The position numbers and the translations under genes were made by a program. DNA of 64,000 bases, from NCBI RefSeq assembly GCF_017104965.1, contig NZ_JAAGPR010000004.1, forward strand, positions 372,001-436,000, given 5' to 3'. Shown one piece after another: positions 25,871-36,065 of the stretch. Every line of letters begins with the position of its first letter. Within the stretch, counting starts at the first letter, position 1. The stretch is from Paraburkholderia sp. Ac-20340 (lineage in GTDB: Bacteria; Pseudomonadota; Gammaproteobacteria; Burkholderiales; Burkholderiaceae). Below the pieces are notes generated by a model. It saw nothing but the letters and a program-made list of their open reading frames with translations. It did not search any database and was not told where the DNA came from.

Positions 25871-27147
25871 ATTTCGATATCCTGATTATTGGTTCGGGGC
25901 CTGCGGGTTTGCACGCCGCGAGCGTGGCGGCACAGGCGGGCGCGAAAGTCGGCATCGTCGACGACAATGCGTTGCCCGGCGGCCAGATCTGGCGGCAGGG
26001 CCCGCAATATGCGCCCAAAGGGCGCGCACGCCAGGCAATCGAAGCGATTGCGCAAGCGGCGAATGTTACGCGTCTGGGCGGCACGCGCGTCGTGCAGGCG
26101 CTGCGCCCCCGTGAACTGCTCGTGGAAGATGCTTCGCGTGGCTATGCGATCGGCTACCGCAAGCTGATTGTCGCGAGCGGCGCGCGCGAACGCTTTCTGC
26201 CGTATCCCGGCTGGACCTTGCCCGGCGTGACAGGGGCGGGCGGTTTGCAGGCGCTGATCAAGGGCGGCATGCCCGTGCGCGGCGAGCGCATCGTGATTGC
26301 CGGTACGGGCCCGCTGTTGTGGGCGGCTGCCGTGACCGCGCGCGAACAGGGCGCACAGGTGGCGGCCATCGTCGAGCAGGCGCCGGCGCATGCGGTGCGC
26401 GGCTTCGCGGCGTCGCTCGTGCATACGCCCGCGAAGCTCGTGCAGGCCGCGCGCATGCGTTTCGACCTGCGTGCGACGCCGTATCTGTGCGGCGCACACG
26501 TGAGCGCGGCGGAGGGCGACGGCAAACTCACCCGGGTGACGGTGCAGCAAGGGCACAAGCAGACGCAGATCGATTGCGACCGGCTCGCGTGTGCCTTCGG
26601 GCTGGTGCCGAATACCACGTTGGGTACGGCGCTCGGCTGCGATATCGACGAAATGCAAGGCGTACTGTCGATTGCAGTCGACGAGTTGCAAGCCACTTCG
26701 CAAACCGATATCTACGCAGCAGGCGAATGCACGGGCGTGGGCGGCATGGAATTGTCCGCTGTCGAAGGGCTGATCGCGGCGTATGCGGCGCTTGGCAACG
26801 TCGCGCAGGCGCGTGCGCATTTTGCCGAGCGCCAGCGTTACCGCAACTTCGCTGCGCGTATGCACGAGGCCTTCGCGCTCGATCCGCAATTGCGCGGCCT
26901 CGCCACGCCGGACACGGTGCTATGCCGTTGCGAAGACGTCCGTTTCGCCGATGCCGCGCAACATCGCACGTGGCGCGATGCCAAATTGCACACGCGCTGC
27001 GGCATGGGGCCGTGCCAGGGAAAAATCTGCGGTGAAGCGGCGGCGTTTTGCCTGGGCTGGTCGCGCAATGGCCTGCGCCCGCCGTTCTCGCCCGCACGTA
27101 TCGGCACGCTGATGGCGGTGCAAACCAGCGTGCAGGCGCAAAGTTGA
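25867..27147 (+). CDS. lhpE: D-hydroxyproline dehydrogenase, NAD(P)-binding/FAD subunit
   Basis: 426 residues. The N-terminal IIGSGPAGLHAASVAAQAGAK and GGQIWRQGPQ mark a pyridine-nucleotide-disulfide-type flavoprotein; a second GTGPLLWAAA site follows. The C-terminal part carries a BFD-like [2Fe-2S] motif, CRCEDV (Cys353, Cys355) with CGMGPCQGKICG (Cys378, Cys383). This matches the large subunit of hydroxyproline and other heteromeric amino-acid dehydrogenases. It ends the four-gene overlapping block lhpA-B-F-E. Confidence 0.85.
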   Translation: MNFDILIIGSGPAGLHAASVAAQAGAKVGIVDDNALPGGQIWRQGPQYAPKGRARQAIEAIAQAANVTRLGGTRVVQALRPRELLVEDASRGYAIGYRKLIVASGARERFLPYPGWTLPGVTGAGGLQALIKGGMPVRGERIVIAGTGPLLWAAAVTAREQGAQVAAIVEQAPAHAVRGFAASLVHTPAKLVQAARMRFDLRATPYLCGAHVSAAEGDGKLTRVTVQQGHKQTQIDCDRLACAFGLVPNTTLGTALGCDIDEMQGVLSIAVDELQATSQTDIYAAGECTGVGGMELSAVEGLIAAYAALGNVAQARAHFAERQRYRNFAARMHEAFALDPQLRGLATPDTVLCRCEDVRFADAAQHRTWRDAKLHTRCGMGPCQGKICGEAAAFCLGWSRNGLRPPFSPARIGTLMAVQTSVQAQS

Positions 27148-27254
27148 AACGGCTGAACGGGCGATGCGAAAGCGTCGCCCGTATTTCTTTGCAGGTGTGC
27201 AAGCGGCGGCGACGAAGGCATAATCGAGCCGATCCCGACTCGCCACGCATTGCC

Positions 27255-28043
27255 ATGCACGACCTGCTCACGCCCGCTGCCAGCGGACACTCGACGCCGC
27301 CGCAGACGCTCGCCCAGATGGTGGCGCATTTCTCGCTGCTCGAACCGCTGTTCGACGCGATGCCCGACGTGGTCTTCTTCGTGAAGGATCACGAAGCGCG
27401 CTATGTGATCGTCAATGCAACACTGGCGGCGCGCTGCGGTTATAAGGATCGGCGTGCGCTGCTGGGCAAAACCGCTGCCGAGGCGTTTCCTTCGCGTTTC
27501 GGCCGCATTTACACCGAACAGGACGAAGCGGTCGTGCGCGACAACAGCCGCCTGATCGATCAGCTCGAACTGCATCTTTATCCGGGCCGGCAGCCTGGCT
27601 GGTGCCTCACTTCCAAGGTGCCGCTGCAGGACGCGCAAGGGCGTGTGCTGGGCGTGGCCGGTATCTCGCGCGATCTGCGCGCGGCGGAAGGCACGCATCC
27701 GGCGTATCAGCGTGTGGCTATCGCAGCGAAATACATTCAGGACAATTACGCGCAGCCGCTGAAGCTTTCGAATCTCGCGGCGCTCATCGATATGTCGGTG
27801 GCGCAGGTCGAGCGCTATTTCCATAAAGTTTTTCATCTCACGCCGCGCCAGATGCTGCTGAAAACGCGGCTCGATGCAGCATCGGAACTGCTTGCAAGCG
27901 ATTCGAGCATTACCGATATCGCTACACGTTGCGGCTACAACGATCACAGCGCATTCACGCGTCAATTCAAGGCGACGGTGGGTATTACGCCGAGTCAATA
28001 TCGCGCGTTGCTGCATCCGCAAGCGGCGCCATCCGATCAATAA
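27255..28043 (+). CDS. PAS-AraC transcriptional regulator of the hydroxyproline genes
   Basis: 262 residues. A PAS-like sensor covers residues about 25-145 (LLEPLFDAMPDVVFFVKDHEARYVIVNATLAARCG, VAGISRDLRAAE), and an AraC-type double helix-turn-helix residues about 155-255 (IQDNYAQPLKLSNLAALIDMSVAQVERYFHKVF, ITDIATRCGYNDHSAFTRQFKATVGITPSQYR). The position right after the dehydrogenase genes and the domain set fit LhpR/HypR-like activators. A PAS domain in place of a cupin suggests sensing of a small metabolite. Start ATG 27255 lies 23 bp after a TATAAT-like CATAAT. Confidence 0.85.
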   Translation: MHDLLTPAASGHSTPPQTLAQMVAHFSLLEPLFDAMPDVVFFVKDHEARYVIVNATLAARCGYKDRRALLGKTAAEAFPSRFGRIYTEQDEAVVRDNSRLIDQLELHLYPGRQPGWCLTSKVPLQDAQGRVLGVAGISRDLRAAEGTHPAYQRVAIAAKYIQDNYAQPLKLSNLAALIDMSVAQVERYFHKVFHLTPRQMLLKTRLDAASELLASDSSITDIATRCGYNDHSAFTRQFKATVGITPSQYRALLHPQAAPSDQ

Positions 28044-28548
28044 CGCATTCAAAAACGATTGTTCGACCCTGCAAATTCCGCGCGCAATTTTCTAAGTGTT
28101 CTCACCGATAGCGCTTGCGCGCGTGATTTGTTTGCATGAGTCGATAACGGCGATTGTGCCGAATTCGTCACGCTGAGGTGCGAAAGCCCTCAAGCCGAAG
28201 AGAATATGGATAGCGATACTTCTTCGCATCGTTGCTGATCTGGCGCGATGTATTCAACGAAGGAGCCTGGCACTGTGAGCCGTAACGTTATCCCATCGGG
28301 CAGCGTGTTTTCCGCCCTTAGATATCTGCATTCCGCCGCGCGTCACACTCGCGCGCCGTGGCGGCAAGTCCCCATCTTTCTGTGATCTGACGTCAGGCAG
28401 CGCGCTCGCCGCCCTGCGTGTTCACACGTGCGCAATTGCGCGTCATTCATAGCACGTCAAAGCGCATACCTCGTTCACGTTCTGCTTCTGCATGTCGATG
28501 CAGCAGGCAAACGCTCAAGCGCTAATTCCCAAATCAGGAGACTCGACT
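28044..28548. promoter_or_regulatory. 505-bp intergenic region ahead of the APC permease
   Basis: No gene is supported. It contains a perfect ten-base palindrome CTGACGTCAG at 28387-28396, just after TCTGTGAT, and the ribosome site AGGAG at 28536-28540 that fixes the permease start. The length suggests regulated transcription of the permease/dehydrogenase/reductase genes. Confidence 0.4.
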
Positions 28549-30186
28549 ATGTCCAGTCAAGGCAATTTATCCCGTCCGCTGCCGGTTGGCGACGGCACAT
28601 CGGCTGCCGCATATGAACAGGCCGGAGAAGGCCGCTTCAAGAAACAACTGTCGCTGACGGACCTCACGTTTATCGGCCTGGGCGCGATCTTCGGATCGGG
28701 CTGGCTGTTCGCCGCGAGCCATGTTTCGGCCATCGCCGGACCGGCTGGCATCGTCTCCTGGCTGATTGGCGGCTTCGCGGTGCTGCTGCTCGGCATCGTC
28801 TATTGCGAACTGGGCGCTGCCTTGCCGCGTGCGGGCGGCGTGGTGCGATATCCCGTGTATTCGCATGGTCCCTTGCTTGGCTATCTGATGGGCTTTGTCA
28901 CGCTGATTGCGTTTTCCAGCCTGATTGCGATTGAAGTGGTTGCCGCGCGCCAATACGCGGCCGCCTGGTTTCCGATGCTGAGCCAACCGGGTTCGGGCAA
29001 TCCGACGATGGTGGGATGGTTCGTTCAACTCGCCTTGCTCGGCCTGTTTTTCCGGCTCAATTATTCGAGCGTAAAAACCTTTGCGCGCGCGAATAACCTC
29101 ATCAGCATTTTCAAATTTATCGTGCCGCTTTCGGTGATCGGCGTGCTGTTCACGTTTTTCAAACCCGCGAATCTGCACGTGCAAGGCTTTGCGCCGTTCG
29201 GTCTTTCGGGCATTGAAATGGCGGTGTCGGCGGGCGGCATCATCTTCGCGTATCTGGGTCTCACGCCGATCATTTCCGTGGCGAGCGAAGTGCGTAATCC
29301 GCAACGCACGATTCCCATTGCGCTGATTCTTTCCGTGCTGCTTTCCACGCTGATTTACGTGCTGCTGCAACTGGCGTTTATCGGCAGCATTCCGACCGAT
29401 ATCCTCAAGAGCGGCTGGGACGGCGTGAGCAAGGCGTTTTCGCTGCCGTATCGCGACATCGCGCTGGCGCTCGGCGTGGGCTGGCTCGCCTATATGGTGG
29501 TGGCCGACGCGGCGATTTCGCCGAGCGGTTGCGGCAACATCTACATGAACGCCACGCCGCGCGTGGTGTATGCGTGGGCAAAGACGGGCACGTTTTTCCG
29601 CGTGTTTACGCGTGTCGATGCGGCTTCGGGGATTCCGCGCCCGGGTCTGTGGCTCACGTTCGCGCTGGCCGTATTCTGGACACTGCCGTTTCCTTCGTGG
29701 GAAGCGCTGATCAACGTGGTGTCGGCGGCGCTCGTGCTCAGCTACGCCGTCGCGCCGATCTCCGTCGCGGCGTTGCGCCGCAATGCGCCCGATATGGCGC
29801 GTCCGTTTCGCGTGGGGCGTTTTGGCATCGTCGGTCCGGTGTCGTTCGTGATCGCCGCGCTGATCGTCTACTGGTCGGGCTGGAGCACGGTGTCGTGGCT
29901 GCTGGGTCTGCAGATCGTCATGTTCGTGATCTATCTTGCAGCAGGGCGTTTCGTGCCGACGCGCGATCTGAGTCTCGCGGAACAGGTGCGTTCGTCGCTG
30001 TGGCTGATTGCGTTTTACGCCGTGATGATCGTGCTGTCGTGGCAGGGCAGTTTTGGCGGTGTCGGCACGCTGGCGCATCCGTTCGACACCATCGCCGTGG
30101 CGATCGCGAGCCTCGTTATTTACTACTGGGGCGCCAATACGGGCGTGCCGGCCAGCAAGCTGCGTCTCGACGATGACGACCAGTAA
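28549..30186 (+). CDS. APC-superfamily amino-acid permease
   Basis: 545 residues with about 12-14 membrane segments. The opening [31 protein letters not shown] is the conserved first helix of the amino acid-polyamine-organocation superfamily, followed by [34 protein letters not shown]. An N-terminal polar leader of about 45 residues precedes it. ATG 28549 has AGGAG 8 bp upstream. By position it is a hydroxyproline or proline importer, but the substrate is inferred from context only. Confidence 0.85.
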   Translation: MSSQGNLSRPLPVGDGTSAAAYEQAGEGRFKKQLSLTDLTFIGLGAIFGSGWLFAASHVSAIAGPAGIVSWLIGGFAVLLLGIVYCELGAALPRAGGVVRYPVYSHGPLLGYLMGFVTLIAFSSLIAIEVVAARQYAAAWFPMLSQPGSGNPTMVGWFVQLALLGLFFRLNYSSVKTFARANNLISIFKFIVPLSVIGVLFTFFKPANLHVQGFAPFGLSGIEMAVSAGGIIFAYLGLTPIISVASEVRNPQRTIPIALILSVLLSTLIYVLLQLAFIGSIPTDILKSGWDGVSKAFSLPYRDIALALGVGWLAYMVVADAAISPSGCGNIYMNATPRVVYAWAKTGTFFRVFTRVDAASGIPRPGLWLTFALAVFWTLPFPSWEALINVVSAALVLSYAVAPISVAALRRNAPDMARPFRVGRFGIVGPVSFVIAALIVYWSGWSTVSWLLGLQIVMFVIYLAAGRFVPTRDLSLAEQVRSSLWLIAFYAVMIVLSWQGSFGGVGTLAHPFDTIAVAIASLVIYYWGANTGVPASKLRLDDDDQ

Positions 30187-30232
30187 CGCCGCGCATCGCG
30201 ACATCGCATTCAATTCTTTTGCAGGAAGCACT

Positions 30233-31827
30233 ATGACTATTACCGGCCAGTCGTTGATCGGCGCAGCAAGCGTGAGTGGAATCGACGGCTTTTTTCAAGG
30301 CGTAAACGCACGCACGGGCGAAGCGCTCGAACCGAAGTTCGGCAGCGCGAATGCCAATGATCTGGAGCGCGCCTGCGCTCTGGCAGAGGCAGCATTCGAT
30401 CGCTATCGCGAGACTTCGCTCGAAGCGCGCGCTGCATTTCTGGAAACGATAGGACAACAGATCGAATCGATTGGCGATGCGCTGATCGAACGCTGCATGG
30501 CCGAAACCGGCCTGCCGCGCGCGCGCCTCGAAGGCGAGCGCGCCCGCACGATCGGCCAGCTCAAGCTGTTTGCCAATCTGCTGCGCCAGGGCGATTACGT
30601 CGATGCACGTATCGATCCCGCGCAACCGGAACGCAAGCCGATGCCGCGCGTGGACCTGCGTCTGCGCAATATTGCGCTTGGGCCGGTGGCGGTGTTCGGC
30701 GCATCGAATTTCCCGCTGGCTTTTTCGGTAGCCGGCGGCGATACGGCTTCGGCGCTTGCGGCGGGATGTCCCGTGGTGGTGAAAGCGCACGGCGCGCATC
30801 CGGGCACGTCGGAACTCGTCGGGCGCGCGATCCAGCGTGCCGTGGCGCAATGCGGTCTGCCCGAAGGCGTGTTCTCGCTGCTGTTCGATGGCGGCATTGC
30901 AATCGGGCAGGCGCTGGTTGCGGATCGGCGGATCAAGGCGGTGGGCTTCACGGGCTCGCGCGCGGCGGGCGTAGCGCTGATGAAGATCGCCAACGCGCGC
31001 GCCGAACCGGTTCCGGTCTATGCCGAAATGAGCGCGATCAATCCCGTTGTGTTGCTGCCGCAGGCGCTGGCGGCGCGCAGATCGGCAAGCAATTCGCCGC
31101 GTCGCTCACGCTGGGCGCGGGGCAGTTCTGCACGAATCCGGGTCTGGTGCTGGCGGTGCAAGGCGACGCGCTGCGCGCGTTCGAACAGGCCGCGAGTGCG
31201 GCGCTGGCCGACACCGCCGCGCAAACGATGCTTACGCCCGGCATCCACGCAAACTATTGCCGTGGCGTGCAGCGTCTGGAAGCCGCGCCGCAGGTCGAAA
31301 AACTGGCGAGCGGTGCGACGGGCGGACCATATGACGCTCAGGCCGCGCTGTTCGCAACGTCCGCGCAAAACTTCCTTGCGAACGCGGCGCTGCACGAAGA
31401 GGTCTTCGGTCCGGCATCGCTGATCGTGCGTTGCGCGGACCTGAACGAACTGCACGAAGTCCTCAAGTCGATCGAAGGTCAGTTGACCATTGCCGTGCAT
31501 CTGGACACGGCGCACGCCGCCGATCGCGATGCCTGCGCCACGCTGATCCCCACGCTCGAACGCAAGGCCGGGCGCATTCTGGCGAATGGCTTTGGCACGG
31601 GCGTGGAAGTCGGGCATGCGATGGTGCATGGCGGCCCGTTCCCGGCGACGTCGGATGCGCGCACGACGTCGGTGGGCAGTCGCGCCATCGAGCGTTTCCT
31701 GCGCCCGGTGTCGTATCAGGACTGGCCGGACGCACTGTTGCCGGGCGCGCTGCGTGACGACAATCCGCAGCATCTGGCGCGACGCGTGAACGGCGCGCCC
31801 GAGAGCGAGGCCAGGCGGCATGGCTGA
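30233..31827 (+). pseudogene. 2-oxoglutarate semialdehyde dehydrogenase (ALDH family), frameshifted
   Basis: Together the two frames give an ALDH of about 530 residues similar to the 2,5-dioxopentanoate dehydrogenases used in hydroxyproline breakdown: [41 protein letters not shown] and [17 protein letters not shown] in the first frame; [14 protein letters not shown] with the catalytic cysteine, [11 protein letters not shown] and [19 protein letters not shown] in the second. The frame is lost within the GC-rich CTGGCGGCGCGCAG at about 31067-31080. The net change is one base missing, or a larger deletion of the same phase. As written, translation stops at 31421-31423 without the catalytic cysteine, leaving the last step of the pathway without its enzyme here. 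Either a real mutation or a sequence error in a repetitive GC stretch. The intact downstream frame overlaps the next gene by 8 bp. Confidence 0.82.
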
Positions 31828-32791
31828 ACCTGCTGAGGACGTCGCGCTCTCGCTGAGCGAACTCTTCGACCTGGCGCGCCGCGCGCTCGTGCTGCATGGC
31901 GTGTCGGCGGCGCACGCGGAAGCGATCGCGCGCGTCATCACGCAGGGGCAGCGCGACGAATGCCATTCGCACGGTCTGTATCGATTGCTCGGTTGCGTGC
32001 GTTCGGTGCGCTCCGGCAAGGTCGATCCGCGTGCGGAGCCGACTGTGCGCGATGTCTCGCCAGGCGTGCTGGCCGTGGACGCGCACTACGGTTTTTCGCT
32101 GCTGGCGTTCGAAACGGGGCTGCCCAGGCTCGCCGAAAAAGCGCGCACGCAAGGCATCGCGGCGATGGCGATCAATCGCTGCTTCCATTTTTCGGCGCTC
32201 TGGCCCGAGGTGGAAACGATCGCTGCGCAAGGTCTCGTGGGTCTCGCGATGAATCCCAGTCATAGCTGGGTCGCGCCTGCAGGCGGCACGCGCGGCGTGT
32301 TCGGCACCAACCCGATCGCGTTCGCGTGGCCGCGCGCGCAAGGTCATCCGTTCGTATTCGATTTCGCCACCAGCGCGATTGCGCGCGGCGATATCGAATT
32401 GCATGCGCGCGAAGGCAAGCCGATTCCGCCGCATTGGGCCATCGACCGCGACGGCCAGCCCACCACGGATGCGCGCGCCGCGCTGGACGGCGCGATGCAG
32501 ACCTTCGGCGGCCACAAGGGCTCTGCGCTGGCGGCGATGGTGGAATTGCTCGCGGGCGCGCTGATCGGCGATCTCACCAGCATGGAGTCGCAGGCCTTCG
32601 ACGATGGCGCGGGCGCGAGCCCCTGTCACGGCGAACTGGTGATCGCCATCGACCCGCAGCGCTTTCTGGGCAGCGACCATGCCGCTGGCCAGGCGCGCGC
32701 CGAAAGCCTGTTCGACGCGATCGTCGATCAAGGTGCAAGGCTGCCTTCGCAGCGCCGTTTCGAAGCGCGCGAGCGCTGTATGACGAGGTGA
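31820..32791 (+). CDS. Ldh-family NAD(P)H-dependent oxidoreductase (candidate pyrroline-2-carboxylate reductase)
   Basis: 323 residues of the malate/L-sulfolactate/delta-1-pyrroline-2-carboxylate reductase family: [102 protein letters not shown]. The dinucleotide fold differs from the Rossmann type, as usual for this family. In a hydroxyproline cluster the likely job is reduction of pyrroline-2-carboxylate (from trans-3-hydroxyproline or D-proline) to proline. ATG 31820 overlaps the dehydrogenase stop. Confidence 0.8.
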   Translation: MAEPAEDVALSLSELFDLARRALVLHGVSAAHAEAIARVITQGQRDECHSHGLYRLLGCVRSVRSGKVDPRAEPTVRDVSPGVLAVDAHYGFSLLAFETGLPRLAEKARTQGIAAMAINRCFHFSALWPEVETIAAQGLVGLAMNPSHSWVAPAGGTRGVFGTNPIAFAWPRAQGHPFVFDFATSAIARGDIELHAREGKPIPPHWAIDRDGQPTTDARAALDGAMQTFGGHKGSALAAMVELLAGALIGDLTSMESQAFDDGAGASPCHGELVIAIDPQRFLGSDHAAGQARAESLFDAIVDQGARLPSQRRFEARERCMTR

Positions 32792-32813
32792 TGGGCCTTT
32801 TCAGCCAGTAAAC

Positions 32814-32844
32814 GGAACGTCGCCCGGCGTTCCTTTCTGTTGTT
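32814..32844 (+). terminator. Probable terminator at the end of the hydroxyproline genes
   Basis: Stem GGAACG (32814-32819) / CGTTCC (32828-32833), extendable by a wobble and two pairs, followed by TTTCTGTTGTT. A second perfect 9-bp hairpin at 32861-32884 without T-tract lies between it and the convergent permease gene. Confidence 0.55.
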
Positions 32845-32934
32845 CTCCGCTTCCCTTCATGCACGCGCCGGTCACGGCGCGTGCAGTTCATGCGCAATAG
32901 CGGACGATGTCCATGCCCGCCATCTATTCGCGCA

Positions 32935-34377
32935 CTATTCGGTTGCCGCTTCGCCAACGCTGCCCACCTGCGCCGCGCCCCGATAAAACACGAAATACAC
33001 GAGGCTCAGCAAGGCAAGAAAGGGCACGCCGAAAATCATCGTCATACGGAATTCCGGCGTGAATAGCGTGGTGAGCGCCGCGCCGATCGTCAGCGCTGCG
33101 CCCAGCAGCGTGAGCACCGGAAAGCCGCGCATGCGGAACGACGGCAGCGCGCGGCCCGAGCGCTTCCAGTGACGGCGGAAGAACAGATGCGTGACGAAGA
33201 TCATCGCCCAGGTGAAGAGCGCGCCGAACATCGAAATCGCCATCATGATCGTGAACGACGCGTCGGGATAGAGCACGCTCAGCACCGTCGCGATGGCGAT
33301 GCCCGCGCAGGACAGCAGCAGCGCCGCCACCGGCACGCCGCGCGCGCTGAGTTCGCCGAGACGGCGCGGCGCGTGGCCGGCGCGCGCGAGGCTGAACATC
33401 ATGCGCGTGGTGATATAGAGCTGGCTGTTCATCGCCGAAAGCGCCGCGATCAGCACCACGAAGTTGATCACGCCCGCGGCGCCCGGCACGTGCACGGCTT
33501 CCATCACCTTGACGAAGGGGCTCTGGTCTTTGCCCGCCGCGGTCCACGGCACGATGGCGAGCATCAGCGCGAGCGTCACGATATAGAACAGCACGAGACG
33601 GCCCACGGTCAGACGGAACGCCTGGGTGACGGCGCGCTGCGGATCTTCGGCTTCGCCGGCGGCCACCGCGATCATTTCGATACTCAGGTAGCTGAAGATC
33701 GCCACGATCACCGCAACCCACGTGCCCCACAGGCCTTTCGGGAAGAAGCCGCCATCGGCCGTGTAGTGCGCGAAGCTCGCCGGCCCGGTGACCTGGCCGT
33801 CATGCGTGCCCGCCACCAGCTGCGGATTGAAAAATACCACGTACACGCCCAGCACGATAAAGCCGATGATGGCGCACACCTTCACCACCGAAAACACGTA
33901 TTCCACCGAGCCGAACAGGTTCACGCTGCGCGCGTTGACGAGCACGAGCACGCTGGAGAACGCGAGAATCCAGACCCAGCCTGGCATCGCCGGCAACCAG
34001 TATTTCATGTAGAGCGCGATGGCCGTGACTTCGGTGCCGACCGCCAGCACGATGCAGGCCCAGTAGCTGTAGCGCACGAGAAAGCCCATCCACGGGCTGA
34101 CGTAGTGCTCGGCATAGGCGCCGAACGAACCCGAAGTGGGATGGGCCACCGTCATCTCGGCGAGGCAGCCCATCAGCAACAGCGAGATGAGTGCGCCGAT
34201 CGCGTAGCTGAGCAGCACGCTCGGCCCCGCGAAACTGATGGCGAAGCCGCTGCCGAGAAACAGGCCGGTGCCGATTGCGCCGCCGATGGCGATCATCGAA
34301 AGCTGGGAAGCGCGCAGCGTGCGGCGCAAGCCGTGCTCGCGCTGGACGATCTTCTGAAACGGGTCTTGCGTGGTCAT
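32935..34377 (-). CDS. Amino-acid permease, AAT family (GabP/AroP/ProY-like)
   Basis: 480 residues with about 12 membrane segments. The N-terminal LRRTLRASQLSMIAIGGAIGTGLFLGSGFAISFAGPSVLLSYAIGA is the signature first region of the amino-acid transporter (AAT) family. Also typical are GSFGAYAEHYVSPWMGFLVRYSYW and IVAIFSYLSIEMIAVAAGEAEDPQRA. It is the last gene of the leftward operon, 105 bp after the porin, so it likely imports the amino acid handled by the upstream aminotransferase. Confidence 0.88.
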   Translation of the reverse strand: MTTQDPFQKIVQREHGLRRTLRASQLSMIAIGGAIGTGLFLGSGFAISFAGPSVLLSYAIGALISLLLMGCLAEMTVAHPTSGSFGAYAEHYVSPWMGFLVRYSYWACIVLAVGTEVTAIALYMKYWLPAMPGWVWILAFSSVLVLVNARSVNLFGSVEYVFSVVKVCAIIGFIVLGVYVVFFNPQLVAGTHDGQVTGPASFAHYTADGGFFPKGLWGTWVAVIVAIFSYLSIEMIAVAAGEAEDPQRAVTQAFRLTVGRLVLFYIVTLALMLAIVPWTAAGKDQSPFVKVMEAVHVPGAAGVINFVVLIAALSAMNSQLYITTRMMFSLARAGHAPRRLGELSARGVPVAALLLSCAGIAIATVLSVLYPDASFTIMMAISMFGALFTWAMIFVTHLFFRRHWKRSGRALPSFRMRGFPVLTLLGAALTIGAALTTLFTPEFRMTMIFGVPFLALLSLVYFVFYRGAAQVGSVGEAATE

Positions 34378-34482
34378 CTAGGGACGCTCCCTGCGTGTCT
34401 GAAACAAACGAAATCGTGAGCGGCACGGCGGCTGTCATGCAGCGCCGCGCCGCATTTTACGCATGCCCTGCGCGATGGATGA

Positions 34483-35565
34483 TTAGAACATGTGACGCAG
34501 GCCGACCGCTGCGCCCAACTGATTGTTGCTGCCCGGCAACTCGGTGACGGCGCCGCCCGAGACCTTGTTGTAATCGACGCTCCCGTACACCTGGGTCGAT
34601 TTCGACAGCGCGTACTCCGATTCCAGCACGCCGGTGTAGCGCTTGCCGCTGTTGCCGGCGATGCCGTTCACGTCGCGGATCGTGTCGTAGTAGAACGCGC
34701 CGGTGACGCTCACCGCTGGCGAGACCTGCCACGCCACGCCCGAGAAGCCGATGGTGTCCTTGCGCGGATGATCGGCGAACGAGCCGTATTGCACGCTGCG
34801 GCTGCTGTCGTTGAGGAACTCGCTGTCGACCACGCCGGTGGCGTCGTTGCCGCCGATATAGCCGAGGAACACCGTGGCCGGGCCGATCGCATAACGGGCC
34901 GCCGCGCCCCACATCTGCTGCGAGCGCGCGTTGGCGTCGCGCACGTTCTGGTAGACCGCGCCCACCATCAGCGCGCCGCGCGTGTAGGCGGTGCGCACGC
35001 CCCAGTACGAATCCGCGCTCATGTCGCCGGCCTGGCCGCCGAAGCCGTAGCTCGCGCCCACGGCGAGGCCGTCGAAGTTGCCGCTGTAGCTGACCACGTT
35101 GCTCGCGCGCGCCTGGGTCAGGAAATACGGCCACATATTGGCGCTGTAATTGGCGACCGTGAGCGGATCGAGATCGCCGAACAGGTTGAAGCCTTCGGTC
35201 GCCTGGCGGCCGAGCTTGATGGTGCCCAGCTGCGATTCGAGCCCGACGTACGCATAGCGGCCGAACAGCAGGCTCGAATCGGTCTTGCCGTTTTGCGGCT
35301 CGAAGCCGTTTTCGAGCTGGAAGATCGCCTTCAGGCCGCCGCCGAGATCTTCGGCGCCCTTGAAGCCGAAGCGGCTATTGGTGATCGCGCCGTTGGTGAG
35401 CTGCACGCTGCTGTCGTTGTTCGCGTTGGCGTGCGTGGTGTAACGCAGGCTTTGATCGACGATGCCGTAGAGCGTCACCGAACTCTGCGCCTGCGCGCTC
35501 CCCGAGGCCGCGAGCGTGGCGGCGCTCAGTACGCCAGGGACTGCTAACTTGATGAAAGTCTTCAA
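34483..35565 (-). CDS. Outer-membrane porin, OmpC-like
   Basis: 360 residues starting at TTG 35565 with GGAG upstream. Signal peptide MKTFIKLAVPGVLSAATLAASGSAQA, mature QSSVTLYGIVDQSLRY, SRFGFKGAEDLGGGLKAIFQLENGF, and the final GLRHMF. Standard betaproteobacterial porin. It sits between the RidA-like and permease genes in the leftward operon, an unusual place that ties it to amino-acid uptake. Confidence 0.92.
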   Translation of the reverse strand: MKTFIKLAVPGVLSAATLAASGSAQAQSSVTLYGIVDQSLRYTTHANANNDSSVQLTNGAITNSRFGFKGAEDLGGGLKAIFQLENGFEPQNGKTDSSLLFGRYAYVGLESQLGTIKLGRQATEGFNLFGDLDPLTVANYSANMWPYFLTQARASNVVSYSGNFDGLAVGASYGFGGQAGDMSADSYWGVRTAYTRGALMVGAVYQNVRDANARSQQMWGAAARYAIGPATVFLGYIGGNDATGVVDSEFLNDSSRSVQYGSFADHPRKDTIGFSGVAWQVSPAVSVTGAFYYDTIRDVNGIAGNSGKRYTGVLESEYALSKSTQVYGSVDYNKVSGGAVTELPGSNNQLGAAVGLRHMF

Positions 35566-35626
35566 CTGGGAACTCCGATGGGTGGTCGTTTAGTTTTTGT
35601 AGAACAAGCGCTGCGTGGTGCGATTG

Positions 35627-36022
35627 CTAGCGCGTGGGTGTCGCCGCAGACGGCAGCCCGACATAGGCCACCAGTTCGATCAGCATGGCCGGATGCGCGA
35701 AGCCCTTGACGGCCACGCTGGTGCGATTGGGCCACGGCGCGCTGAAAAAGCGGCGGTATTCGGCGTCGATGGCTGGCATGTCGGCGGCATTGGCCATATA
35801 GATCAGCACCTGGGCGACATCGCTCAATTGCGCGCCCGCGGCCTTCACGGCCTGTTCCAGATTGGCGAGCGTGAGGCGCGTCTGCGCGACGATGTCCTCG
35901 CCGGCAATGGCGCCGCTGGAATCCATCGGGCCGTGCGCGGTGAACATCAGGCCGCCGGCACGCGTGGCCCACGAAAACGGCTGGCCGGGATTGGGCAAGC
36001 CGGTCTCGATCGTATCGGGCAT
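35627..36022 (-). CDS. RidA/YjgF/Rid7-type enamine/imine deaminase
   Basis: 131 residues of the RidA (YER057c/UK114) superfamily: FSWATRAGGLMFTAHGPMDSSGAI, IVAQTRLTLANLEQAVKAAGAQLSDVAQVLIYMANAADMPAIDAEY, RRFF, PWPNRTSVAVKGFAHPAMLIELVAYVG. The superfamily's conserved arginine of the deaminase site is present in the NRTSV turn and the Glu in IELVAY. RidA proteins hydrolyse 2-iminoacids that leak from PLP enzymes. The gene lies right after a PLP aminotransferase, 43 bp downstream, with GGAGGAG before the ATG, a sensible pairing. Confidence 0.88.
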   Translation of the reverse strand: MPDTIETGLPNPGQPFSWATRAGGLMFTAHGPMDSSGAIAGEDIVAQTRLTLANLEQAVKAAGAQLSDVAQVLIYMANAADMPAIDAEYRRFFSAPWPNRTSVAVKGFAHPAMLIELVAYVGLPSAATPTR

Positions 36023-36065
36023 GGGTTCTCCTCCTTGTGTTTTTTGGGGTGTCGCGTGGTGCGCG

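Noticed and set aside
28567..30231. 554-codon minus-strand open frame over the APC permease
   Set aside because: Composition is that of an antisense shadow (Arg/His/Gln runs) of a membrane protein; the permease is unambiguous.
32861..32884. Perfect 9-bp hairpin GCACGCGCC/GGCGCGTGC considered as a terminator
   Set aside because: No T-tract on either side; kept only as a remark with the neighbouring better candidate.
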